Assembly (NCBI RefSeq): GCF_000203815.1
Contig: NW_004457735.1
Span: 1,116,001 to 1,180,000, forward strand
Reading direction: 5' to 3'
Length of the DNA: 64,000 nt
Source of the DNA: Cavenderia fasciculata
Taxonomy: Eukaryota; Evosea; Eumycetozoa; Acytosteliales; Cavenderiaceae
This document shows, piece by piece, positions 9,880 through 20,258 of the stretch. A model generated the notes under the pieces. That model did no database searches. It saw only the letters and a list, made by a program, of their open reading frames with translations, and was not told the DNA's origin. Made by a program: the position numbers and the translations under genes. Positions within the stretch are counted from its first letter, which is position 1. Each line of letters opens with the position of its first letter.

Positions 9880-12356
9880 TTAAATAAAATCAGGACATTG
9901 TTTAATAACTGATTGAATTTGTTCTGATAATTGATTAAATTGAGGAAAAATTAGGTCATTTAAATATGTTTTCCATTTTCTTGTCAATTCTCTTTCTTTG
10001 TCTCCACCCTTTTGATCCAATTCAGTTATAGCTTTTTGAATATTTGGTAAAATTAAATAATCTCTATTTATATCAAATCGATTATTTAATATGATTAAAT
10101 TGTATAAATGATCCAAAATTTCATAGTTGATTAAAAATTTTCCATTTTGAATTTCAATCTTTATCAAATTGATTGCTTTTTCCATTTCCATTTCTATAAT
10201 TTCCTTTTCATTTGAAAATCTAATTAAAAGTAGAGTAGATTCCATCCAACATTTTGATTTACTTGATTTTTCACCCAAAAGATAATCTAAAACATCTTTT
10301 GCAAATGGTGGTACCTCTAATGATGATTCCTCTTTTCTTTCATTTGCCATTAATTTTGCCAATTTACAAAGAATTTCAGAAGTTTTTTCAGATGTTGTAA
10401 AATCTTGCATTGTTTTTACAACAAATTTTGCATTATATTTTTCTAGTACATTATCAAATGATAATAATTTAGACAAAATACGAAAATACATTGATCTTGT
10501 TTCTCTAACATGTTCATTACGTATATTACCAACTGCACTATCTACCAAGTTTGTTTCTTTGATTGCAAGTGACAATTGGTCACGATCACAATTGGATAAA
10601 ACCACCATATAGGCGTCTTCTACATTTGAAAAATCCTCATGATATCCATCATAATCATCATCTTTTAATCTATAACCTTTGTATTTGACTTCATCCAATT
10701 CTGATACTCTATCATCAACAAATCTATCCATCGATTGGAATATTTTCTTTATATTTGTAGCATTCATTGTTGGATTTGCCATTCTTTGAATAATATTTAA
10801 TACAGTTTGTTTGACTCGGGGTACATCTTGATTTAATAAAATTCCACATAATATTTCTAACCATCTCTCCATATTTTGATTATTATAAAGATTACCAAAG
10901 ATTTGAATTGCACAAAGACGAATATGAGAAAAACGATCACTTGGTTGATATGATTCTCCAATGAAAATTCGATAGTAAAAATAGCCTCCAATAGTATTGA
11001 CTATTTTATGATGATATGGAGCAAGATTAAAACGATCAATTAAATTTGAGAGACATTTTAAATATTTGTAAACATTGTCTGGTCCCAAAGAATCTTTATC
11101 CAATTCCAAAACTAACAATCTTGTCAGTGTTGGAATAAATGGTTCAATATTTATAATATTGATCAACTCTATTAAATTTAATCCAATACTATTCTTTTTA
11201 TGAATAATTTGAACCATTGTATGATAAAATTGCTTTGATACTCTTTTTTTTTCAAAATCTGTCAACTTTAAATCTTTTAAAGTTTCAATTGAAAATGTTA
11301 TCATTTCATTTGATCCATTTGATATTAATAAAATTAATATATTTATAATTTCTAATTTATACTAAAAAATAAATAAAAATTAATATAAAATAATATATTA
11401 TATTTATATTTTTTTTTTCTTTCTTACCAATTCAAAATTATTTGTAATTTTTTTAAATTGATTAAAATTATCTATAACTTTTTTAAAAAATTTTTACCTT
11501 GATTTAAATTTTCAAAAATAATTTTAAATAATTTTAAAATATATAAATTTGATTGTTGTGATTTGATTAATGGATCAAAAAAACGTTTTGTAAAGATTGA
11601 TTCAATAATATCTATTGCCCATTGTTTCTTTTCTACTTTTTTTTCTCTTTTTTCTTCTTTAAATAATGATTCTAAATTATCTATTATAGAATTGAATTGA
11701 ATTGAATAATCTATTGATGTTGTACTATTACTAATTAATTTAATGGTTGCAGTTTTTACTATTTGATTTGAATCTATTAATCCTTTTGAAATGATTTGAT
11801 TATATAATATTTTGTTTTCAATGATTTGTTTACCAAAATTGGTTGGTAATAAATCTTTTAATATTAAATATTTTAATTCTCTTGCTTGATCTGTATAAAT
11901 TATATTTGTTGTAGTTATAAAATCATTCAATTCTTTCCATTGTTGTTGTAAAGAGGTTGAAATTGAATTGATCAATTGAATGATTAAATCTCGATGTTGA
12001 GTTGATTTGATATCAAAATTGGTTGTTGTAGTAATGTATTGAATGATTGATTGTAATAGAGCCAATCGAACGTCTGGTGGTAGTAATGTCCAAACTGATG
12101 TTTCATTGGGTATAAAGTATTTACAAATTAAATTGATCGATTCAATTTGAACAGTTGGTAAACTTTTAACTAGTAGATACAATAACCATCTCATTGATTG
12201 AATGGTATTATCTGTTCTTTGACTATCTAATTTTAGTTTACTTTCATCAGCAGCGGTAGTAGTAGTAGTATCTTTTGTTGCTTTCTTTCCTTTAGTTTTT
12301 CCTTTTGGTTGTAATGAACAAACCAATTCTACAAATTCTATTGTTGGTTCTTCCAT
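9880..12356 (-). CDS. predicted helical-repeat (HEAT/ARM-like) protein, unknown function
   Basis: The gene has two exons, 12356-11428 and 11361-9880, joined in phase through a 66-base intron, giving about 800 residues. The protein is almost wholly alpha-helical in appearance with repeated Leu/Ile-rich helices, in the style of HEAT or armadillo solenoids (for example MRWLLYLLVKSLPTVQIESI, RLCAIQIFGNLYNNQ, MERWLEILCGILLNQDVPRV). An acidic insert sits near 10640-10690. I do not recognise the family. Near 11479-11500 the frame is interrupted: adding one A to the minus-strand six-A run restores a continuous reading through to the end of exon 1. The alternative is an implausibly short 26-base intron bounded by GT and AG. 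The first ATG (MEEPTIEF) is used as start. Confidence 0.7.
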
Positions 12357-12472
12357 TACAAATCTTTGTAAATATTATACATATTAAATGTGAAAAAGAG
12401 AAATGATTTCATTCATAGAGTGAGGGATGATCAAAGATGGGGTTGAAAAAAAAAAAAATTTATTTTTTAATT

Positions 12473-12822
12473 TTACTTTGATTGTTGTTGTTGAATATCA
12501 GAAAGAAGGATTGAACAAAGTTCATGGGAAACGATGAAATGGGGGTCATTGTCTATTTCAATGCGATTGACTGGTATAGCACGACCTAGCATTTTCAATT
12601 CTTGTTGGTCGTTTGGTGGCAAGATCGAAATGAATTTAGCTGGTATACCTGCCTTTTTGATCAAATCGATCCCTGGAATACCCAACAACTTACAGATTTT
12701 GCCACTGTCAAGTACATCTTGAAGTGCTTTCTTTGAAGTGCCATAGTAGACTCCACCTTCATTGACATACTCTACAAAAAAGTACCAACAATCTTTATTG
12801 GACAAGTCGATCACTAGACAAG
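12473..12822 (-). pseudogene. guanylate kinase, 5'-truncated
   Basis: About 113-117 codons of a guanylate kinase remain: the substrate-side segment with VYYGTSKKALQDVLDSGKIC and the following strand-helix part (AKFISILPPN). The normal enzyme converts GMP and ATP to GDP and ADP and needs an N-terminal P-loop of type GxSGxGK, which is absent. The frame is open up to a splice-acceptor-like TTTAG within the boundary of the long inverted repeat, whose conserved end begins at about 12822. Upstream lies repeat DNA and no first exon is visible. The usual LID Arg residues (RLRGRG in typical enzymes) are also replaced by KMLGRAI. It looks like a gene cut by the repeat insertion, or a gene fragment captured beside it; a distant 5' exon cannot be excluded. 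Enzyme activity is unlikely from this piece. Confidence 0.7.
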
Positions 12823-14027
12823 AATCTAAATTAATAAATCAATAATATATAAATAATCTTTAATACTTTTTATTGTATAAAGAATCTTTTTATCAAACTG
12901 TTAATAATAATAAAGACAGATAGGTTGGAGGATCTGATTTTTTTTTTATTTATTTTTTTGCATCTCTTTGCCGACGTGTTTTGATTCGGTGAAGTCGTGA
13001 GGGTTTGATGAAGTGTCTAGAGTATTATTTATTAAGCTTTAGAGTAAAGTAATGATTTGATATGTAGTAATGATGGATATTTAGATTTGAAATTTTTTTA
13101 TTTTCGCAACTATACAAAAATCATTACAAAAATAATTGAATAGTATTAGAGTAGGTAGTTGTTGTTTCTAGCGTCTGATTTTTTGAAAAATGAGTGGCAC
13201 GGTTTTTATGAGGGGGAGGTCGGTGGGTGACTGACCGACAAATGTCTCATAGTAAAATGTGTGAGGGGAGCTAACAAAAAGGTTGCCCTCCATTCATTTT
13301 GAATCATTATATTCTATTCATGACAGAGAGAAAGTTTAAAGAGATATTATTGGTGCTATTATCCCACAGAGAACAACCAAGGTATTTTAGTATTCTTCTA
13401 TCTTTTCCTTTACAAATTATATAACTAGTGAATATTAATCTTTTTTTTTCTCAAAATTGCTAATTAATTGTATTTGTTTATTTACTCTTTTATAGAGACA
13501 GAAGTAAAGAAAAGATCACAAGAATGGTTAAAGAACAAAGGTGGATGCTATAGAGCAGCTCATCCACGAGAAAAAGAAAAAGTTAATTAATTGATGATGG
13601 ATAGTTTAGTTGTATGTATCAACAATCACGATGATATTGGATGTGATCAATTTTTGTCATATACTGATATCCATTTTTGGTACAAGCCATTCTTTTCCAT
13701 ACACGATAGTTCCTAGAGAGAGAGTGAGACTGTATTATAAAGATACATTTATTCGATCATATTCCAAAACTTGAACTCTTTTGTGTCTGAAAATAGTCAA
13801 CATTCTGTCAGATAGACTTCACTACATCCGATCTAGTTTCATTCTTACTCTGCACTGTGTCCAAGTCTTCAGTGACCTTGAATCAACTCATGCGACCATC
13901 CAAGCCTCCCAAAGAGGGAGCAAAAAAATGTATGTATATTTTATTTATCACCTGACTCCGCCTGATATACGATAGAGGATCAATTTCTCATACACACAAG
14001 TGATCTATAGTACATCTATATATTATT

Positions 14028-14095
14028 TATCACCTGACACCACCTGATACTTGAACTTCTTTAATTGTTTGAGTATCAGCTGGTGTCAGGTGATA
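14028..14095. repeat. 68-base foldback hairpin in the left arm
   Basis: Two 24-base arms, 14028-14051 and 14072-14095, pair with one mismatch around a 20-base loop. The arm core is TATCACCTGACACC followed by CTGATACT. The same hairpin recurs in the right arm at 18567-18634. A third, partial unit (TTTATCACCTGAC) lies at about 13938-13952. Confidence 0.85.
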
Positions 14096-14174
14096 GACAA
14101 GATCAGCTGACAGGGTAAACGAGTCGAAAATGAGGATAGACCAGGGATTTTCGGAAGTTCAACATCAAAAAATT

Positions 14175-14260
14175 GGGCTTGTAGCTCAGATGGTAGAGCG
14201 CTCCGTTTGCATTCATCCCAGACTTGGGTGAGGCATGTGGATCGATACCCCACTGGTCCA
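14175..14260 (+). tRNA. tRNA-Ala(UGC)-like gene, probable pseudogene, with short intron
   Basis: The 5' half (GGGCTTG, then GTAGCTCAGATGGTAGAGC) is a textbook tRNA-Ala acceptor strand and D arm. The anticodon loop reads TTTGCA with UGC as anticodon. A 13-base insertion follows base 37, the canonical tRNA intron position, then the 3' anticodon stem, the AGGCA variable loop, a T arm with loop ATCGATA, and the 3' end CTGGTCCA. Compared with the copy at 18402-18487, this one carries extra mismatches in the anticodon stem and T stem, so it is likely decaying. Confidence 0.7.
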
Positions 14261-14440
14261 AAGCTTTTGATCTATGCATGTTTGCTGCATGGCAATCGTT
14301 TCCGGAACCCTCCTATGTGTGTCTGGTCATCAAGGATCTCATTTTGGGTACTTTGTGGTTGCTTCCATCCATGCCATCGGGGTCTTTGTGACTTTTTTTT
14401 GTCATGAATGAATCTTTTTGCAAAAAAATCTCTTCAAGCA

Positions 14441-14493
14441 CCATTGGGGTATCGGCCTCCATGCCTCACCGAAGTCTGGGATGAATGCAAACG
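14441..14493 (-). pseudogene. 3' tRNA-Ala fragment, inverted
   Basis: The complement of this stretch repeats the tRNA-Ala from the anticodon-stem end through the intron, variable loop and T arm (CGTTTGCATTCATCCCAGAC and onward), with a few changes. The 5' half (acceptor strand and D arm) is missing. It faces the neighbouring tRNA copy at 14175-14260 and so forms a smaller foldback inside the left arm. Confidence 0.7.
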
Positions 14494-16822
14494 AACATCA
14501 CATCTTTAAATTCATTCAACTCTCATTATCAACATCACAAATCATTTCATTTAATAAACGTACTAGTAAATCTAGATCTAGTATCAACTGAAATAGGATA
14601 TTTTAATTGTAAAAAGTCAACAATCAGTGGCTTCAAGTTGTACAGGATCAGCTTAATGTTTATAAATGTAACTCAAACATTGGTGTTTGGCATGTATTAA
14701 GAATGTTTAATCATCAATTCTCTTGGCGAACCAGGACAACAACAACAGGTGATTGATTGACAACAAATGGTTGAATTGATACCAACTATAAGCAGATTGA
14801 AAACAACAAGTAGTCTACACAAAGACCCATTCTCTTGGACAATCTTGATCAGTGATCACCTGCAAATCACTTATTTTTTTTGTAAGTATTTTTCACCTCC
14901 TTACAATATGTTAGAAGATCTCTCTTATTTTTCATTATCTCTTATTGTACTCGTATGTAGGCCTAACTAATGAATGAAACATGGTGAGGACATCAACCCA
15001 CCAACGAGAAATGGAAATGTCTGCTCAATGTCAAAAGATCTTCACAACTCACACACATCAACACCAACATCAAGAGGTACAGACACGCTGGTATTGAGAA
15101 GCACATCTAGTTCTATCACAAAGATCCAAAGGAACAGAGAAAGGCAAAGGGCTAGCTGGTCGAGGCTGACCACAAGGAGCCAGAAAATCATGTCACAGCA
15201 ACCCGACGAATCTATTCAGCGCAACCCATCTGGTGGTCTCTTTACTCCAACACCTCAGGCAGCCAATGCGTGCCAAGGGTCTCTACGACTACGTGTCATC
15301 CCGAAAATCACGTGACACTGAGCTCAACTTTAAAGGAGGGTGACATTCCCAATACCACCGAACAAGGCGCTTCAGGTTGGTGATCTACAGCAACAACAAT
15401 CCCTCTCCTCTCTGGTAAGAAAATGGTTGTGTGTTGTAAACAAACTTTTCTTTTTTTTTATGTCTAAATTTGTTTAAAATAATCATAATCTTTCCAAATC
15501 AAATCAACCAATCATAATAATCAATCATAATAATACACTAAACCACAAACAAAACAAAACCAACTTCCACCCCTAAATAATAGTGCCTCCAATGATACTT
15601 TTCCTTTGGATAGTTTGTCGAATCGAAAGAGTTTCCAGGACCCTTGCCACTCGTGATCTCACCAGTCCAACATTTGACACGGGATTCATCAAGCAGGTGG
15701 AGATCTATCATTGAGGGCCACCATGAACAAAGAATCCATTATTTGGTGACTGCTCATAGAGTCAGAGAACTAGGTAGAAGGACCCACTCGCCCAATATGG
15801 TGTGATTATAGTTATCCTACTCTTGTCGGAAGGAGTCAAAAATGATGTTGTAGAAAAGTTCCTTTGTCGAATTCAAATCGCTAGACACCAACATTAAGCC
15901 CCTCATCATCTCAAAGATTCTACACGAACAACAAAAATTCACGGATCCAACCATCTCATTGATGCTCAAAGTAAATCATTATGAAACTCGTCGACTACAG
16001 TCTATGTAATTTTCAGTGATTGCATCAGACATGAAGAGACTCACGACCGATGAACACCAATTGCCTATTACCACAAAATGAATATGATCAAGATAATGAC
16101 AATGACGATATCCTATCCAAACCCAACAAAGATATTACACTTTTATGAAATCTAATAGAGGAAAATTTGAAGATGGCATTGTCAGTTTGACCAAGAAAAA
16201 ATATATGTGGTGTTGGTTGGTAATATTCTGCTCCTCGGTCATACCATTTGGTGAATTGGAATTAAACTATTAAGGAGCGATGTCAACTTGTTCAAAACTA
16301 TTGTTTTGTGTGTAGTGCACAAATATATGTACACCTGGGCGTGTAACTCATGGAATGAATAGATACTAGAAAATAGCTCATTTTTGTACTGTGATTTTAA
16401 TAAATGAATAGACATGTATTCTAAATAAAAGTAATTAAATTTATTTATATTTTTTCTATTAATACACTAACAGTAAAACCAGCAAAAAAAAACGTTTAGC
16501 ATGATTACGATTCACTATATCTGTCTTGGTCGAACCTATATCCATTATGATGAAAACAGATGCTAATGATATGTCTTTGGTCAGAGACAATACAATGTAC
16601 TCGTGGAGCAACTGGTATCAAAAAAATATAAATAAATTTAAATATATTTGTATTTAATGATAATTTTTAAAATAGTTTATACTTGTTTGACTCTCTTGAT
16701 GGGTAGATAGCTCTTCTTGCATGAATCATCAGTTGGTAGGAGGATAGGCTTTGTCGAAATGTTCCGATAGATTATTATTGTTCCGATGTTTTGTCCAGAA
16801 TGGTATATTCATAGGTTTTGAG
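14494..16822. other. left part of the core: no gene supported
   Basis: This 2.3-kb stretch has no long reading frame with a recognisable motif. Parts (about 14970-15340 and 15600-15970) are GC-richer than local noncoding DNA and look like eroded coding sequence, but no family can be named. The reading frame at 14974-15315 (113 codons) has no homology that I recognise. The 3' third is AT-rich and featureless. Confidence 0.5.
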
Positions 16823-17604
16823 CTATGGGAAGTCATAGTTAGCAAGTGGCCCAAATCCATTATTATTCTGGAGATTAAGAAAGATTAAAGTTAGTTTTAA
16901 ATAGAAATGATGAAGATAATAAAGATTTAAATGTACAACGGTGAGCCGAGATAGATATTCAACACAAAAACCAAAAGAGAAAAAATGTCGATGGAGGAGA
17001 CAGATTGCTGGACAATGACGATGGAGGTAATAGTAAAGAGCTAGCTGGAAGTGTATGAGATTAATTGTTGGAATAATTATTAAGATTGTTAGAGGGTTGA
17101 TGGTGTGAACAAGAAATTGGACAAGAGATAAAGGTGATAACTGTAAACAAATAATAATCGTGGTGTTTAAAAAATGATTACCTTTAATAATAAAAAGAAG
17201 GGAATGACTCTTGTAATCAGAGATAAAGGGTATGGCAGGTTGCCAAACGTTTGGGTTCTGGGAGGCTGCGTGAATGGCCTCGTCAAACGCCTCTCTCAGT
17301 GACTGAGCGAAAACGTCTGGCGCAAGCGTGTATACGACGGCCATGTCGCGTCTGTATTGCATAGCGTATGTTGCAAAACGTAGATCAGACACTGTTGGAT
17401 GGCCCGACAGTGCCTCTCGTGGAGCAGCAACGCATACGTGTCCCCATGATGGAGTGATGGCTCGAAATGGTATCCGATACAAACACTGGAGTGATAGGAC
17501 ATGTAAAGGGTGTTGTCATCAATCTGCCGCAGTAGGATCTTGGTCGACGCGTTGTGACAAAGATTGAGAGCCAATTGTTCAATATAGACAGTGTTTGACC
17601 GCAT
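16823..17604 (-). pseudogene. GC-rich decayed coding remnants in the core, unknown family
   Basis: Between about 17200 and 17600 the minus strand has near-balanced base composition and coding-like stretches (for example TYAMQYRRDMAVVYTLAP and SVCIGYHF in overlapping reading frames). The part towards 16823 is AT-rich and includes a likely GT donor after the GC-rich block. A related, shorter and inverted copy lies at 19884-20130. I do not recognise the protein. Its composition differs sharply from host genes, which suggests an incoming element; it is broken. No function is proposed. Confidence 0.5.
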
Positions 17605-18230
17605 ACTCGTAATTAAACGCGACCGCTGACTAGAGCAACTTGTCCAACAACCCGATGATTGACGATGATATTGATGGCAACTATCTGTATAGTCGACGGT
17701 ACAACTCCACCAAGACTAGTACTTGAATGTTAATCGAGAATTGGTCTGAATCACATATATTATTGTTGTTGCTATTATTGTACATTGAGGAGGTTGATCA
17801 AAAGAAGTCTACGATTGAATGATAAAGATTGTTTTCTAGGTGGCACGGATTTTGGTGATAGTTATTGTTTGTTGCTGCAGGTTGTGATTGTATCGGTCGG
17901 TGACAATATTACAGATGCGGCCTTGCCCAAATTGATTGGGTAGTTGGTATTGTTGAAGGTTGTTGAAGGTATTGCAGATTGGTACAGACATTCACTCCAC
18001 AAGAAGATGTGTGGAATTGAAAATGAATAAACTGTTCTGACGAAACATGAATTACATTTGGAATGTCATCGATATCATAAAGTTAGACTTAGATCACTTT
18101 CTACAATGCTTACATGGTTTCTCCATTCAATGTTGTAAATCAATTGGGTTAACTTGTAATGAATTTGACATGTATTTATTTTTTTATGAACATCAAAAAT
18201 GGTTCTGAAAAAAAAAAAAAAAAAATGAAA
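17605..18230. other. right part of the core: no gene supported
   Basis: No gene is visible in this mixed-composition stretch. It ends in a run of about 18 A residues (18208-18225) just before the right arm begins. Confidence 0.5.
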
Positions 18231-18401
18231 TCCGATGGAATTTTTTTTTGTCACGAATCATTTTGGAACCACACAATAAAAAGTCACAAAGACACAGGTC
18301 GGGAAGCAACCACAAAGTACTCAAAATGAGATCCTTGATGACCAGATAGGAGGGTTCCGGAAGCGATTGGCATGCAGCAAACATGCATAGATCAAAAGCT
18401 T

Positions 18402-18487
18402 TGGACCAGTGGGGTATCGATCCCCATGCCTCACCGAAGTCTGGGATGAATGCAAACGGAGCGCTCTACCATCTGAGCTACAAGCCC
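18402..18487 (-). tRNA. tRNA-Ala(UGC) with a 13-base intron
   Basis: On the minus strand all parts of a tRNA are present: acceptor strand GGGCTTG, D arm GCTC...GAGC, anticodon stem CTCCG with CGGTG (one mismatch), loop with UGC, variable loop AGGCA, T arm TGGGG-ATCGATA-CCCCA with a perfect stem, and 3' strand CTGGTCC with discriminator A. The 13 bases after position 37 sit where eukaryotic tRNA introns lie. The weak points are the anticodon-stem mismatch and an imperfect acceptor stem, so it may be a recent pseudogene. It is the better-preserved of the two copies. Confidence 0.7.
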
Positions 18488-18566
18488 AATTTTTTGATGT
18501 TGAACTTCCGAAAATCCCTGGTCTATCCTCATTTTCGACTCGTTTACCCTGTCAGCTGATCTTGTC

Positions 18567-18634
18567 TATCACCTGACACCAGCTGATACTCAAACAATTA
18601 AAGAAGTTCAAGTATCAGGTGGTGTCAGGTGATA
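18567..18634. repeat. 68-base foldback hairpin in the right arm
   Basis: This is the mirror copy of the hairpin at 14028-14095: two 24-base arms with one mismatch around a 20-base loop, at the matching distance from the tRNA. Confidence 0.85.
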
Positions 18635-19883
18635 AATAATATATAGATATAAATAATACATACATCTGTTTAGAACCTCTTCGTATGATGGCAAGCTTGG
18701 ATGATCAACCATCTATTCACTCACTGGTATTGGTGGACTTGAAGAGGTGGAGCAATTATCAAATGTAGAGGCCATCATGACAACCAGACATAAGGCAAAA
18801 CCAAACAAAGAGACCACATGTCTCTCAAGCATAAGGAATATCTACCATGTATTGGACAGAGTGAAACAAAGATTGAGGTTGCCGTGTACATCTTGTCTTG
18901 CAAACATTCCAAGTGACAATGCTCTTGGTATAGATATCTATGATCGATATGTGAATGTTACAAGTCAGTATTGACATGAATTTGAAGGCAGACAAAGAAA
19001 AAAAGAATAGTTCTGAATTTTAAATGTATAATATAGTGGAATGTTAGACAAGTGCCAAAAATGATAATGGTGTACATCCAATCATCTTTTTACTGATACA
19101 TACAACTAAACTATCCTATGGTTCTACAATTTTTGAGTTCTTTTTATCTTTTCTTTTCTTTTCTTTTCTGTCATATAAAATTGAATTAATATATTAAATA
19201 AATGATACAGGCAATGAATAGTAATAAATAAATAGGTTATGCAACATATTAATTTGTAAAGAGAAAGATCGAAGCTTTTGTTTGTATAAAATTACCTATT
19301 ACTTTGGTGCACTCTCTTTTAACTTTATCTCTGTCTGGAATAGAATATAATGATTCAAAATGAATGGAGGGCAACCTTTTTGTTAGCTCCCCTCACACAT
19401 TTTACTATGAGACATTTGTCGGTCAGTCACCCACCCACCTCCCCTCATAAAAACCGTGCCACTCATTTTCAAAAAATCAGACACTAGAAACAACAACTAC
19501 ATACTCTAATACTATTCAAATATTTTTAGATATTTAGATTTGTAATTTTTTTATTTTCACAACTATACAAAAATCATCAAAATTCATCATTACTATAGAT
19601 ATCAAACTATTACTTTTCTCTAAAGCTTAATAAATAATACTCGAACATCAAAAATAAAAATCTCGACCACTCACAAGTTCACCGAATCAAAACACTTCGG
19701 CGGCAAAGATCCCAACATGTTCACCTCTTTCAGCCTATTAGAATCGACGAGATCTGAGACGCAAAAAAAATAAATAAAAAAAAATGATCATCCAACTTCT
19801 CTATCTCTCTGTTTAGTTTGATAAAAAGATTCTTAATACAATAAAAAGTATTTGGGATTTTTTATATATTATTGATTTATCAA

Positions 19884-20150
19884 TTTAGATTCTGGAGACT
19901 AAGAAAGATTAAAGTTAGTTTTATAATATTATAGAAATGATGATTTTGTTGGTAATCTCAATCTTTGTGTTGCCATCTACAACTCCTGCGCCTAGTATGT
20001 GTCCTAACACTACCAGTGTTTGTATCGGATACCATTTCCACCGTTCACTCCATCATAGAGGACACATGCTCCGAGAGGCATTTGATGCCGCCATTCACCT
20101 TGCGTTTGGCAACCTCCAAAATATATTGTTCCAAGGATATATTAATAAAT
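19884..20150 (+). repeat. shortened inverted copy of core sequence (16860-17530)
   Basis: ATTCTGGAGACTAAGAAAG at the left end matches 16864 onward in the same orientation, while 20005-20110 (SVCIGYHF, then LREAFDAAIH in plus-strand frames) matches the complement of 17210-17520 in shortened form. It is a rearranged and broken duplicate. I see no independent gene. Confidence 0.6.
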
Positions 20151-20258
20151 TAATAAAGGGGTTAAAAATACGCTAGTTGGTTGTACTAAATATTTATATA
20201 ATTATATTTATATTTATTTATTTATTTATTTTTAAAATACAAGTTGATTGGCTATTTG

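Larger units (their letters stand above)
12822..14428 (+). repeat. left arm of the long inverted repeat
   Basis: The outermost 500 bases (12822-13330) match the right arm best; homology becomes patchy at 13330-13960 and strong again at 14000-14400 around the tRNA. Inside lies a small perfect palindrome, GTCGGT (13219-13224) with ACCGAC (13234-13239). The outer boundary abuts the truncated guanylate kinase. Confidence 0.8.
12822..19890. mobile_element. 7-kb long-inverted-repeat structure with tRNA-Ala in each arm
   Basis: The left arm (12822 to about 14428) and right arm (about 18231-19890) are imperfect reverse complements, seen by eye along their length: the ends (AGAATCTAAATT at 12822 and its complement ending at 19890), the GTCGGT...ACCGAC palindrome block, ATAGTTTAGTTGTATGTATC near 13605 and its mirror near 19105, a 68-base hairpin, and a tRNA-Ala-like gene. 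Paired positions sum to about 32,640-32,730 throughout, so this is one continuous inverted repeat rather than scattered matches. The core (about 14430-18230) is GC-richer and holds only decayed reading frames. The structure looks broken and old. No transposase, polymerase or clear target duplication is visible, so the class is unknown; long-TIR DNA transposon, DIRS-like or virus-like origins all remain possible. Confidence 0.75.
18231..19890 (-). repeat. right arm of the long inverted repeat
   Basis: This is the reverse complement of the left arm. It is slightly longer because it keeps a segment around 19690-19760 that the left arm lacks; that segment includes an ATG-started stretch MFTSFSLL, which also occurs in the third copy near 23735. 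The outer end at 19890 continues into sequence related to the core at 16860-16900 rather than into a host gene. Confidence 0.8.

Noticed and set aside
13320-13600. A possible two-exon small gene at the inner edge of the left arm (ATG at 13320, GT at 13382, AG before 13496)
   Set aside because: The most protein-like downstream frame is not in phase with the first exon, and the mirror copy in the right arm lacks the ATG.
13781-15315. Several plus-strand reading frames of 62-113 codons in the left arm and core
   Set aside because: No recognisable motifs, no splice context, and they overlap repeat or tRNA sequence; most likely chance frames in decayed DNA.
12822-19890. Idea that the arm sequence is a mobile intron (introner)
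   Set aside because: Although AG lies at both edges of some copies, no copy starts with GT in the matching orientation.
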